Shown here: positions 43,392-52,949 of the stretch, piece after piece
Numbering within the stretch: position 1 is the stretch's first letter
Layout of the letters: every line of letters begins with the position of its first letter
Assembly (NCBI GenBank): GCA_004764695.1
Contig: SMSO01000032.1
Span: 1,014,501-1,078,500, forward strand
Direction of reading: 5' to 3'
Source: Schizochytrium sp. TIO01
Lineage: Eukaryota > Sar > Bigyra > Thraustochytrida > Thraustochytriidae
Length of the DNA: 64,000 nt
Notes under the pieces: generated by a model
Told to the model about the DNA's origin: nothing
The model's database searches: none
Seen by the model: only the letters and a program-made list of their open reading frames with translations
Translations under genes and position numbers: made by a program

Positions 43392-46300
43392 CTAGGTTCC
43401 AATTTGATCTTTAATCTGAGCTAAACGAACAAGATCTTCGTAATATACCAGTATACGCACACTTGTATCAAGCTTAGGCATATTGTGCAAACCACGATCG
43501 ACGTTTGACCTGCCCTGAAGAATCAGTCGCTGAGCATCCCCGATCTCACGCTCCTGATGTGCAATAGCTTCTTGCAGATCGCGGTGTCTCTTCTCGCCTA
43601 TCTCAGCTTGAGTTAGTACCCTAGACAGCTTTGATAGTTTGGCACTCTCATCATAAGCATCATTATCACTCTGCAGCGCTTTTCGACGCTGTGCCAAGCC
43701 TTGCAAACGCCGAAGCTGCTTCTTTGCATTGCGTAATCGAGTATTGCCCTGCTGGATCATCATGTAGCCTCGTGATAGTGAGCTGTCCTGCATGGATACT
43801 CTTGCAAGCCGGTGCGTGCGACTACTGAAGCTGACAAGTTTCTTGGAAAGAGCATTGAAGAACCAGCGCATAATTCGATCTATAACACCAACCTTTCTAA
43901 GGGGTTCTGGGACTGTAGCTCCGTATCGCAATCGTCGTCCAAGCTGCATGGAGCGTTTTAGAAGATGTTCTACACCTGCGCGACGCATTGCCAAAACTGA
44001 GTTGAACTGTCTTTGATGCAGTAGCTTCTGATGGTCGATATACGCTTGCTGTTCTTCAATATTTGCTTCATCCATATTGCTTGTGTCCATATCCATGAGG
44101 GAGTCCACTCTATCAAGCCAACATCTAGAAAATACATTTTTCTTTTCCACTTGTCGCAAGAGAACACCTAGCGAGAGAATTGCATTGTTTGTGCAAGCAC
44201 CGTGGAAACCCACAATAAACTCCTCTTCAAAGCGATTCTTCCCAAATGAAGTCATTTCTGGTCCATCTGGAAGCACAAATCTCTTACCACTCTCGCAGGA
44301 GCCATACCATGGAGAGATGCGCCCATTGCTAGTACGGAATCTTAGCTTTCCGCCAACCATATTATTCATTGAGTATCCTTCAATTTGGGTAATACGCTCA
44401 TGCGGGTCTTGCATAAGAAATTCATATACCCTGAGGCCTTGAGCAGTACCAAACCCATGTTGTGGTCCACGTTTACCCCCTGAACCATTGTGCATCATAG
44501 ATGCTCCACTTGGGGCCGAAGCTTTCCCTCCTGAACCATTGTCAACCCCAGCTACCTTCAAAATTTCCCCTTCTTCAATTTCTACTGTGTCTTCTTCCCC
44601 TTGTATAGCTGAAGGACCAGGAGCGCGGAGGCGCTGCACACGTGTAAATCCATGTACAGGACCTTCCCAAACTCTTGAAGCTCCTTTGGGTCCGCTGCGG
44701 AAGCGTAATTGGAGTCCTACAACCATGCCTTCAGAAACTGCAACATTGATACCGTAGGTGTTCACACCTGAATCCATGAGTGTGTCAGTAAAGTGCCGCG
44801 CGCCACTTGCTTTAGAAAGGGGTAAGCCCACACACATAGATCGTTTATCCGAATAAGAAAATGTCCCACGCTCGTTAAATGCAGAGCACAGGAGTCGCAT
44901 CTCCAATTCAAGGCGTCTGTATACAAGGGACCGATGCCTTTCCAGAACAAACTTGAGTAACGTAAATGGCCGTTTTGCAAGATCTAAGATTGAGTTTCGA
45001 GTCGTTTTGGCAATATAATGATTCCTCTTTCTCAACTTTGTGCTCAACATGCGTTGTTCCAGCACGACCATTCTACACTTCCATTTATCGAGATCGTATT
45101 TGCACCTTGAAACAGTAAAAGGTAATGTTTCTTCGTTGCGAAAATCTTCAGTATAAATTGTCTTAAGACCAGATCGCCACCCTGCCCAGGCACGCTGCAT
45201 AAGTTGTAATCGGGAGCACTCCTTTGTGAGCTCCGCTATACGCCGACGGCAATGCGTCCTCTGAGCAAACTCAACCCAGCGAAGAAACCAAACCCTAGCA
45301 TTTTTCGGATCTGACGCCACGCCTTCTCCATTCTGTCGCAGATAATTGCTAAAGACAACCAAACGGCTCCGGCGATGGTTTATCTCTTCACGTAGACCAG
45401 GTGTTTCTCCACGAATTCGGGCATCCATAAATGATAGCCATTTATTGAATGAGCTATACTTCAGCCGAAGACGATAATACTTAGGCATAGAATTGTATAG
45501 TCTCCGAAATTGAATGCAAATTCGTACCCAATTTTCTAAGCGCTTCTGATGCATCAATCCAAATGAACGGCGAGCGATTATGGGAAAGCGTAGCATTCGA
45601 AAACACGTGCGCAAAATCTGGTCCATTCTTTGAGCTTCGAGTTGATCGAAGACAGAATACAGAGCGTTGTGCATCATTCGAGCGCGCATAGCACGGAGGC
45701 GTTGTGCATGCTCTATTTGCATCCGCTTTGTTTCCTCAAGTTGCAGGCGTCGTTCTTCAAGCATTTCATGCGCATTATTCTCACTGAGATCAAGATTCTC
45801 TTGTGCAAGACGTAAACGAGTATCGTGTTCGCGAAGCTGGATTTGCCTTGCCAGCCGTTCACGACGTACCTTTCCAGCTTCCATAGTAGCATTCCGGAGA
45901 CTTTGCTTCCGGAAATTAGGATCTCCAAGAAATTGCTGTGAGCGCTCAGCTCGTTCTTCCTGTAACTGTCGAAGCGAAGCTCTGCGCCGCTGCATCGCTT
46001 CCATTGGAGTTTCAAGCTGTATGCTCATTATCGAATCACCAGCATCTTGCTGCAAGCTATCTAGCACCAAAGAAGAGCCAGGAAAAAACAGTGTTCCTCG
46101 GTGACCATTGGTATGTCGATGGTTGGACTTTGCTGAGGTCGCAGGAGGCGACTTACCTCGCTTTGAGGCTGATACACTGTGGTTCGTAACATTATCCCAA
46201 GCCTTGAATACCTGGCGTTTTAGACGAATGATATAGTGATACCATGCGTACCTATCCTTTTGACCGGCCTGGACCACAGCTCGCCAGCATTTAAACACAT

Positions 46301-48554
46301 TCCCCCCTAGTCGATTCCTTTCAATGCAAGTTGTCAAACGCTTATTACGTGTTTGCTCTTGCATTTCAGCATGAAATTTGCACAAGCCAGCATGGAGCAT
46401 ATCGTATCGTTCTATAAAGCTGCTATCCTCCAGACCCATAAACAGTTGTAAGGAAGGCCATGGAGGGATAGTCATCTCATCTTCTGTTACATATGCTCGC
46501 TGGGGAAGTCCAAGCTGCATACGATAATGTTTCTGCTTGCTTGCAAAGAGTGTTGGGACCACATTATAGTAACGCAGTGCCGTTCGACGTGACCATCGCA
46601 TCACCCGCGTAAAAAGTTTCCAAGCACACCAATATCTCCGTGTACGACCAAGTAAGACCTGAAGTCTCAAAACTTTACCTCCATTTACCCATGCATCTTC
46701 AATACGTTTAGCTTGTCTGGCCCACTTTCTCCAAACAGTAAAGTGCAATTCCAGAATTCTCTCATTGTGGTTGAAAAGTTGTCGCATAGCTCGATTGGCA
46801 AGTGCATGCGACTGTTGAGTTCGCTGACGCCATGCCTGGAAATGACGAAGCATGACAAGAGTATGCCAAACTCGCTTTAAGAATTTTGCTTTTTTCTTGG
46901 CCAGAATATTCTGGTGTGTATAGCGACGCCATACATAAAAAGGCCAGAACATATGGCGAAAGAATTCACGTTCCTTATGTAATCGACGAACATGGCTTCT
47001 CCATCGACAAAACACCTTTCGAATATTTTTATTCATGAATTGAAGTCGGCGAGACCATACAAACCATTTTCGAATGAGTCGCAGTACTCGAATATGATAA
47101 GCTTTTGCGATAATGGTTTCCTCCCAAATGTAGCGTGCACGGAGACGCACAAGCGCACCGCGAGCAAGTGCGTTGATTTGATTCACTGCTCTATAGCGAA
47201 CAACAAATACTGCTTCTGTTAATGTCTCCTTGGTTTTTAAATTATAATCATTCATGCAAGCTGGAGTCCAATCTGCTCGTGAACTTTGTCGAGATAGCGC
47301 AGGTAGATTTTCTCGATTGCCCTGCTGTTGATGAAGGTTGCTTGACTTATGGTATGGCTTGTCATGCAGCCACTCTTTATCGAGCTGCTTAAGATACTTT
47401 ATGGAAATTCCAACATCATCAAGGACATCATCGATGTCCAAGCCACCTGTCGGTGAAATTAATATACCCTTTGCATGGACTGCTGCTTTAATCTTCATCC
47501 GAAGCCGCCGCACCCTTCGGGTACGATAGTATTTCCCGTCTCGTCCCGAGTATATGTGATCTTCGCAGAAGGGCGCGTGGACAAACGCCTCAATCTCTGC
47601 GTCCGAGTCAGTTTCGTATGCCTCATCTTGGTCCCCAAAATAATAATTGCATAGAACATCGTATGTGATCAAGTCCTCATCCACCATTAACAAACTTGAC
47701 GCACGAAGAACAATACGGCCAGCATGAGGAACAGTAATATCACAGGCAAGAAGTGCCTCGCGAAGCTGCGGAAGCGAAAGTACCCCTCCACACATGTCAA
47801 AATATGTTTTTATACGAGGCCAATTCCTGCGCACAGCCGATTCTTGTGCTCGCTCACTTGCATCTTTGGCATCCATTAGTTTCAAAGTTCGAGGTAAGTG
47901 ATATTCCTGTGATGTCAGCTTTTTTGTTGTGTCCATGTTATACTGATTCGCCAATCGCTCGTAAAGGCGCAGCTCCAAGCGGCGAGCTTCAGCTTTGGCA
48001 AGAATCATTTCTCGAAGTTTGATTTGTAACATTTCATCTGCTGCTTGCTCCTCAATGTCATATTTTGATTTAGCACGATCAATATACTCCGATGATAAGG
48101 ATGTGCGGTCGTGCTGACTTGTAAAACAAGTACAATAGCAAGTGGATTCATGATTACAATGCTTTGAAATTTCAAGTCGAGTATCATGAGCAGAGGGGGG
48201 GGGATTGGTCTCTATCTGCATGTTTCTTGAGATGTTTTTTGAAATGTGGATTAACTCGGCAACTGGAGCAAGCTCTGGTGGTCGAGAAAGTAAAGAAGAG
48301 TATTTCAGAGGTAGCTTTTGTTGAGTTTGAACTCCTAGAGACCGAGAGCTGGTTGTTGCATTTGGTGTATCTGTCGCAGCAGAATTGGTCTGCCTTGGAG
48401 GTAAGTCGAACCATGCAGGGCCTCTGTAGCCTGAGCGATGCCGTATAATCCATGCTGGCCCATCGTAACCTGTACGTTCCTGAAGTTGTATAGATGACTT
48501 TGGTGCGTCAGGAAGATCGCTTAAGACTCGTTTTCGTCGCCTGCCCACATCCAT
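43392..48554 (-). CDS. Large Sfi1-like helical-repeat protein with jacalin-like lectin domain
   Basis: 1,720 residues from ATG 48554 (MDVGRRRKRVLSD); the ORF above it begins with GTG. An N-terminal pair of GPAW repeats is followed by an EF-hand-like region (about 235-305). From about 470 to 1160 many Trp-centred, basic helices recur (W..W, FKCWRAVVQAG, CWRSHVRRL, FYVWRRY, HFQAWRQRT, HFTVWRKWARQ), as in Sfi1-type centrin-binding proteins. Coiled-coil stretches interrupt them (about 840-960). Residues about 1228-1470 form a beta-rich region whose second half (ITQIEGYSMNNMVGGKLRF, FIVGFHGACTNNAILSLGVLL) resembles jacalin-related lectin repeats. More coiled coil ends the protein (about 1500-1700). 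A basal-body or centrosome scaffold is likely, by inference. It shares its upstream region with CFAP221. Confidence 0.65.
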   Translation of the reverse strand: MDVGRRRKRVLSDLPDAPKSSIQLQERTGYDGPAWIIRHRSGYRGPAWFDLPPRQTNSAATDTPNATTSSRSLGVQTQQKLPLKYSSLLSRPPELAPVAELIHISKNISRNMQIETNPPPSAHDTRLEISKHCNHESTCYCTCFTSQHDRTSLSSEYIDRAKSKYDIEEQAADEMLQIKLREMILAKAEARRLELRLYERLANQYNMDTTKKLTSQEYHLPRTLKLMDAKDASERAQESAVRRNWPRIKTYFDMCGGVLSLPQLREALLACDITVPHAGRIVLRASSLLMVDEDLITYDVLCNYYFGDQDEAYETDSDAEIEAFVHAPFCEDHIYSGRDGKYYRTRRVRRLRMKIKAAVHAKGILISPTGGLDIDDVLDDVGISIKYLKQLDKEWLHDKPYHKSSNLHQQQGNRENLPALSRQSSRADWTPACMNDYNLKTKETLTEAVFVVRYRAVNQINALARGALVRLRARYIWEETIIAKAYHIRVLRLIRKWFVWSRRLQFMNKNIRKVFCRWRSHVRRLHKEREFFRHMFWPFYVWRRYTHQNILAKKKAKFLKRVWHTLVMLRHFQAWRQRTQQSHALANRAMRQLFNHNERILELHFTVWRKWARQAKRIEDAWVNGGKVLRLQVLLGRTRRYWCAWKLFTRVMRWSRRTALRYYNVVPTLFASKQKHYRMQLGLPQRAYVTEDEMTIPPWPSLQLFMGLEDSSFIERYDMLHAGLCKFHAEMQEQTRNKRLTTCIERNRLGGNVFKCWRAVVQAGQKDRYAWYHYIIRLKRQVFKAWDNVTNHSVSASKRGKSPPATSAKSNHRHTNGHRGTLFFPGSSLVLDSLQQDAGDSIMSIQLETPMEAMQRRRASLRQLQEERAERSQQFLGDPNFRKQSLRNATMEAGKVRRERLARQIQLREHDTRLRLAQENLDLSENNAHEMLEERRLQLEETKRMQIEHAQRLRAMRARMMHNALYSVFDQLEAQRMDQILRTCFRMLRFPIIARRSFGLMHQKRLENWVRICIQFRRLYNSMPKYYRLRLKYSSFNKWLSFMDARIRGETPGLREEINHRRSRLVVFSNYLRQNGEGVASDPKNARVWFLRWVEFAQRTHCRRRIAELTKECSRLQLMQRAWAGWRSGLKTIYTEDFRNEETLPFTVSRCKYDLDKWKCRMVVLEQRMLSTKLRKRNHYIAKTTRNSILDLAKRPFTLLKFVLERHRSLVYRRLELEMRLLCSAFNERGTFSYSDKRSMCVGLPLSKASGARHFTDTLMDSGVNTYGINVAVSEGMVVGLQLRFRSGPKGASRVWEGPVHGFTRVQRLRAPGPSAIQGEEDTVEIEEGEILKVAGVDNGSGGKASAPSGASMMHNGSGGKRGPQHGFGTAQGLRVYEFLMQDPHERITQIEGYSMNNMVGGKLRFRTSNGRISPWYGSCESGKRFVLPDGPEMTSFGKNRFEEEFIVGFHGACTNNAILSLGVLLRQVEKKNVFSRCWLDRVDSLMDMDTSNMDEANIEEQQAYIDHQKLLHQRQFNSVLAMRRAGVEHLLKRSMQLGRRLRYGATVPEPLRKVGVIDRIMRWFFNALSKKLVSFSSRTHRLARVSMQDSSLSRGYMMIQQGNTRLRNAKKQLRRLQGLAQRRKALQSDNDAYDESAKLSKLSRVLTQAEIGEKRHRDLQEAIAHQEREIGDAQRLILQGRSNVDRGLHNMPKLDTSVRILVYYEDLVRLAQIKDQIGT

Positions 48555-49518
48555 TTCGTTGAACAGCCCCACGTCCTCACCAGAGCAACAAGTCACCCTT
48601 TCGGTTGTTTGCCTTTTATATTATACGCACTTTACGAGTGGCAAGGCCACTCGTCTTCCACAAGGAGGCAATGTTATGGGAGTGTTGTTTGCAGTTTCGG
48701 ACACAACTATGCTTTTCGACGCATAAACCTTCTAAATGTCTAATTTATTTAGTTGTTTAAAATCATATGCTACTTTAAACTTGCGTTTTACTAGATGGGC
48801 AGCTCTAAGCATATTCATCAATTTATTTGTACAATAACATTAGGGCGACGTTAGATTTAATGTGGCTGCATTTTATTTTAAAAGGAACAGATATTTTGGC
48901 GCATGGTTTTCATAGCACTGTAAATTAAGAATCTCCCTTGTCTTTGTTATAGTCTATTCATAAATCATATGTACTAGTTTCCCTATTCAGGGTAATAACC
49001 ACCATTCCGTGGTGCACACCTTGTTGCCTTCTCACCGGATCTTTTGTCCTATTATTGAGGACCAAGTGATTTGGTCCTAGTCAACCGTTGTAAAGTAGTA
49101 TTATGAGCTGCATTACAAGAATAATAAATGCATTGCATGCCGAATACAGAACATTACAGGGCAACTGATTCAAAGAGATTGCTTGGGATCTCCGCGTAGC
49201 GAGCAAATTGCTCAAGTCGCACTATCAGAGAAAGAAAGAGAAAGAGAAGAGAGAAACAGGGTTGTGGACTGCTCTGATTATTTTCGTAGCCTGGAGCAAG
49301 AGCAGCTTCTTAAACTGTTCCCTTTCTGCCTGGCCCAACTTGGGCCAAAACCTTGTAGTTTTAGTCAAGATTACTTGAGTCTGCATTTCTTTTGTGCTTT
49401 GGCAACTCGAAAATCCTCTTGCATTGTCGTAGAGTGCTGCTCCGGGTATTTTATACGAAGGTGAGAGGGCTACGACCCTTCAACTTATAAAAGTTATTTG
49501 CATCAAGATTTAGAAACT
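48555..49518. other. Divergent intergenic region (Sfi1-like / CFAP221)
   Basis: AT-rich 964-bp shared promoter region. Isolated RFX-type half-sites occur (GTTGCC near 49023, GGCAAC near 49159), but I see no complete X-box. The ORF at 49183-49464 lacks domain features. Confidence 0.35.
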
Positions 49519-52500
49519 ATGGAGTCTTCTCAAGTTGATTTTAAAGATGAGCGCGCCCAAGAGCTTGCCTCGTCCTCCTCAGGAGCCAATAAACAAATCA
49601 TAGCTGGAAACAACGAAAAGGTTATCCTTGCATCACAGAGAGGTCCAGCAGATTTCTTAAGAGAGATTAAATTAGAGGGTAATCAGAGGCGTATGAAACA
49701 CGAGCAAGATTTGGAGCCAATGGAGGGGTCTTTTGCAGATGCCAAGGCTGCAGCAGCTGCAGCAGCCGCTCGATGCTTTGTTATTTCGCCTTCGGTGGTA
49801 CACTTTGGAGGCTATAAGCTTGGAGAGGAATACGAGCTTAAAATTCGCATTGCAAATGCATCACAAGATAGTTTACCAATAAGAATTCAACATACCCAAA
49901 GCTTTACCTTTGAGACAAGCTACAAACCTCACTCACGCATTCCTCCTGGTCTTTGCGAGGTCGTTAAGATCAAATTTCGTCCAACTGAATGGAAGTATTA
50001 TCGAGACTCTATCATCGTTACTACAGAAGGTGCTAAACAGGAGATCCCAGTTCATGGTTATCCCGTTGTGAATAGAGTTGATGTCCCTCGTGTTTTAGAT
50101 TTTGGTTCTTGCGTGCTCAATCAAAGTCATACTCGCACTCTCAAACTCTCCTGCAAAGTTCCTATGCCTTTCGACTTCGAGGTAATGGAACTGACCCCTC
50201 ATGCAGAATTCAAGATCTACCCACATTCCGGTCAGGTACCTGCAAATGGGGAGACGCACCTTACTGTAGAATATAGTCCGCATCAGTTAAAAGTGAGCTC
50301 TTTCTCATTTCGTCTGAATGTGGCTCAGTTTGGGTTTGAACCTATCATCTGTACTGTAACGGGAAGCTCGCGCCCAGGGTTGATTCGAAGTGCAGAAATT
50401 GAACGTGAAGAGAGAGCATATTTGCAGGAAGTAAGCGAAAGATATGATACACACCATAACCCCAACTTCGTAGAGTCTCTCAAAAGCATTCGTTTTGATA
50501 ACTACGGTGATGCATTTATACCACATAAAAAGAGGTCTGCGCATTACGATCCGGGTGGTGCTAGTATTCATGCTAAAGAGGAGCAAAAGACAACGAGCAA
50601 TAACAATAATAACGACCCAAACGCCATGCTGTCACTAGGGGATGGCAGCATGATTGTTGAAGAAGGGCCAAGGTTAAAACCTACTGTTGAATCTCCATCT
50701 AAAAGCTCAAGGAAACCAACGTCCAATTCTGAGATGATTGTTATTGAGAATATTCGATTTCCAAAGATCTTAGAGGGTAGCCAAGCAACGAACTTTGTTC
50801 TTACACAACAGCCAAATAAACTCAAACCAAAGGATCTAAAGGAAGCCATTAATAAGCAACGTAGAGCACGCGAAGCTGAAAAGAGAGCAAAAGATTCAGC
50901 CTTGAGAAAGTTTGGAAGTGTTGAACGCATGGACCCCGTACAACGGATTCTAAACGAGGATATGAGAGCAGCAGACCAGTCAAGCACGGCTCAAGTAAAA
51001 GAAATGATTTTTCTTCAACATGTATTAGAAATCGAGGACGAGGAAAAATCTCGAGAGTTTGCCAGTCAAGCTGTCCATGTTGGTGAACAGCAACTCGAAG
51101 AAGAAGAAGTTCTGTCAATACGCAAAGAAAGGCAACAAGCTACTCATAAAGCATCACTTGTTAAGCGACAAGAAGAGCGGCTTTTCTTTGGTACAAAATG
51201 TTTGGGCCCAACCAGTGTACCACCTTTCCGGGCTTGTGCGAAAAATGACACTGACACGGGTTTGAAATCTGGATCTAACTTTGAAGAACCCAGCTTTGAT
51301 TATTTTGTGAATGATGACTGGAGGAGACGAAAGGCAGTAACAGTACGCTTCATCAATATAATCGGTAAAATTCTGGTTCGTAAAAGAGCTCAGCGTAGGA
51401 TTGACGCAATCTGGAAAAGACTTGGAAGTGCACGCACGCGCAAAGCCGTGCGTGCACTAGTTGAGGAAGACCATATTCGGGCTAAGCTATCTACATCATC
51501 TTCTAGCAATTTTAAGAAGCCGTCAACGGGCAGCAATGAGCCTTCTTGGAAGAAGCACAAAAGAGAAATCATGAAGAAGCCCGCTAACCAGCTGAAACCA
51601 ATGGGAACACAAGCGCTCTTAAAGAAACTGTCAGATAGTCAGGCAACCCTTCCCGCAGCTGATTCAAACATTCTTGAGACATCCTCGGAGGGCACCAACA
51701 GCACGGATGCTTTACAAACAGCTTTTAAATCAGATACGAACTCGGACGATACCTATCCAAGAGAGGCATGGACAGATTCTCCAGTCCCAGAGACTAAGAT
51801 CATCGAAGCAGGGCTAAAAGAGGAAGCACAACTCCACCTTGTATCTTTTCCACTTTTCAATGATTCCACAGTTTTTGAATCCAAACCTGTACCTACCGCA
51901 CCTGTACAAGGTTTCCAAGATCTCGGATACTTTAAACTTCGCGCACCTGAGGAGTTTAAGCTCTGTGGGTATGAAAGATTTGACTATCCTCATTTGACCC
52001 AATTTGTTCCACGTTGTGATGATATTGAGTTAATAGAAGGTGCTCACGAAGAATCATGTTGGCGTAACCTTGGTCCTGTTGTGAGCAAAGAGGACCTGGA
52101 AACCACAATGCCAGATGTTTTGAGAAAGCCACGAACGTTGCCTGGCCTCGAGTTTTTACTCCCCCATCGCCAGCTACGCACTTTTGAAACGCCGCTCCAC
52201 TTCACAGAGGCACATGTAGAACACGCCCTAGGGCCGCGTTTCTTACAAGTACTTGAGCCGCAGACGAGGAGCGAAAAGGAGGCATGGGAGTTGGGAACAT
52301 CAAGTATGCGCGCACTGATAACAGAGCCAACTATTTCAGACCGCTTCAGGCCATCTCGAACATCTTTTAAAAACACACGACAGTTCTTGTGGGCGGCTGA
52401 CACAAGGGATTTGTATTTGCTTCCAGGATCAAGACAAGAAGACGAACTAAGTGACGACGAAGATGAAGATGACGAAGAGCTCAAGGCTCGGGAAGCCGCA

Positions 52501-52836
52501 GTATCTGCGGAGTTGGATGAGGATACAGGGGGTAAGACCTCCAATGAATCTTTAAATAGTGTTGCGGAAGGAATTGAGAACAGCTTTGACTTTGAGAACA
52601 TTGAAGAATCGTTCTTTAAAGAATCAAGGGAGTTGGTCCTCACCAGCACTGAAAGAGCAAGCGAGAAAGCTAGGCTCCTGCAGTACGGAGACATCGAATA
52701 TTACAAAGAGCTTCTTGCAGTTGAAATTGAAGCCTCTCGTAAGGAGAAGTTTACGCGATTAGAAAATCGTTTTCTTGAGTGCCAAGCTGCAGTTTTAAAT
52801 CCTACATTGAAGTTTAATGTCAAGGACCTTCGATAA
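49519..52836 (+). CDS. CFAP221: Cilia- and flagella-associated protein 221 (PCDP1 family)
   Basis: 1,105 residues from ATG 49519 (MESSQVDFKDERAQEL); the ORF extends a few codons upstream to a TTG. Residues about 85-290 form two Ig-like ASH/Hydin-type domains: VVHFGGYKLGEEYELKIRI, SRIPPGLCEVVKIKFRP, EWKYYRDSIIV, IPVHGYPVVN, VLDFGSC. The HFGGYK and EWKYYRD segments in this order are characteristic of CFAP221/PCDP1, a component of the central-pair C1d projection that binds calmodulin and helps control flagellar beating. The middle is charged and helical with basic stretches (about 590-720) that could bind calmodulin. Conserved-looking C-terminal blocks (DYPHLTQFVPRCDDIE, ending NPTLKFNVKDLR) follow. 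Single exon. It implies a motile flagellated stage. Confidence 0.85.
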   Translation: MESSQVDFKDERAQELASSSSGANKQIIAGNNEKVILASQRGPADFLREIKLEGNQRRMKHEQDLEPMEGSFADAKAAAAAAAARCFVISPSVVHFGGYKLGEEYELKIRIANASQDSLPIRIQHTQSFTFETSYKPHSRIPPGLCEVVKIKFRPTEWKYYRDSIIVTTEGAKQEIPVHGYPVVNRVDVPRVLDFGSCVLNQSHTRTLKLSCKVPMPFDFEVMELTPHAEFKIYPHSGQVPANGETHLTVEYSPHQLKVSSFSFRLNVAQFGFEPIICTVTGSSRPGLIRSAEIEREERAYLQEVSERYDTHHNPNFVESLKSIRFDNYGDAFIPHKKRSAHYDPGGASIHAKEEQKTTSNNNNNDPNAMLSLGDGSMIVEEGPRLKPTVESPSKSSRKPTSNSEMIVIENIRFPKILEGSQATNFVLTQQPNKLKPKDLKEAINKQRRAREAEKRAKDSALRKFGSVERMDPVQRILNEDMRAADQSSTAQVKEMIFLQHVLEIEDEEKSREFASQAVHVGEQQLEEEEVLSIRKERQQATHKASLVKRQEERLFFGTKCLGPTSVPPFRACAKNDTDTGLKSGSNFEEPSFDYFVNDDWRRRKAVTVRFINIIGKILVRKRAQRRIDAIWKRLGSARTRKAVRALVEEDHIRAKLSTSSSSNFKKPSTGSNEPSWKKHKREIMKKPANQLKPMGTQALLKKLSDSQATLPAADSNILETSSEGTNSTDALQTAFKSDTNSDDTYPREAWTDSPVPETKIIEAGLKEEAQLHLVSFPLFNDSTVFESKPVPTAPVQGFQDLGYFKLRAPEEFKLCGYERFDYPHLTQFVPRCDDIELIEGAHEESCWRNLGPVVSKEDLETTMPDVLRKPRTLPGLEFLLPHRQLRTFETPLHFTEAHVEHALGPRFLQVLEPQTRSEKEAWELGTSSMRALITEPTISDRFRPSRTSFKNTRQFLWAADTRDLYLLPGSRQEDELSDDEDEDDEELKAREAAVSAELDEDTGGKTSNESLNSVAEGIENSFDFENIEESFFKESRELVLTSTERASEKARLLQYGDIEYYKELLAVEIEASRKEKFTRLENRFLECQAAVLNPTLKFNVKDLR

Positions 52837-52949
52837 ATGAAATTCATATTCATATTTGATTAATAATTTTTTGAGAAAAACCTTGCAAGAAGTTCTTCTA
52901 CTTGACATCTTTAGTTTACTAAAGATCTAACTTTTGTTGGATTGCATAA
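52837..52949. terminator. Short convergent 3' spacer
   Basis: Only 113 bp, AT-rich, separate the stop codons of CFAP221 and the RING/IQ gene, so the two 3' UTRs must overlap or be extremely short. Confidence 0.4.

Noticed and set aside
49183-49464. 93-codon ORF upstream of CFAP221 as an N-terminal exon
   Set aside because: It lacks CFAP221-like sequence and no convincing splice pair joins it in frame to the CDS at 49519.
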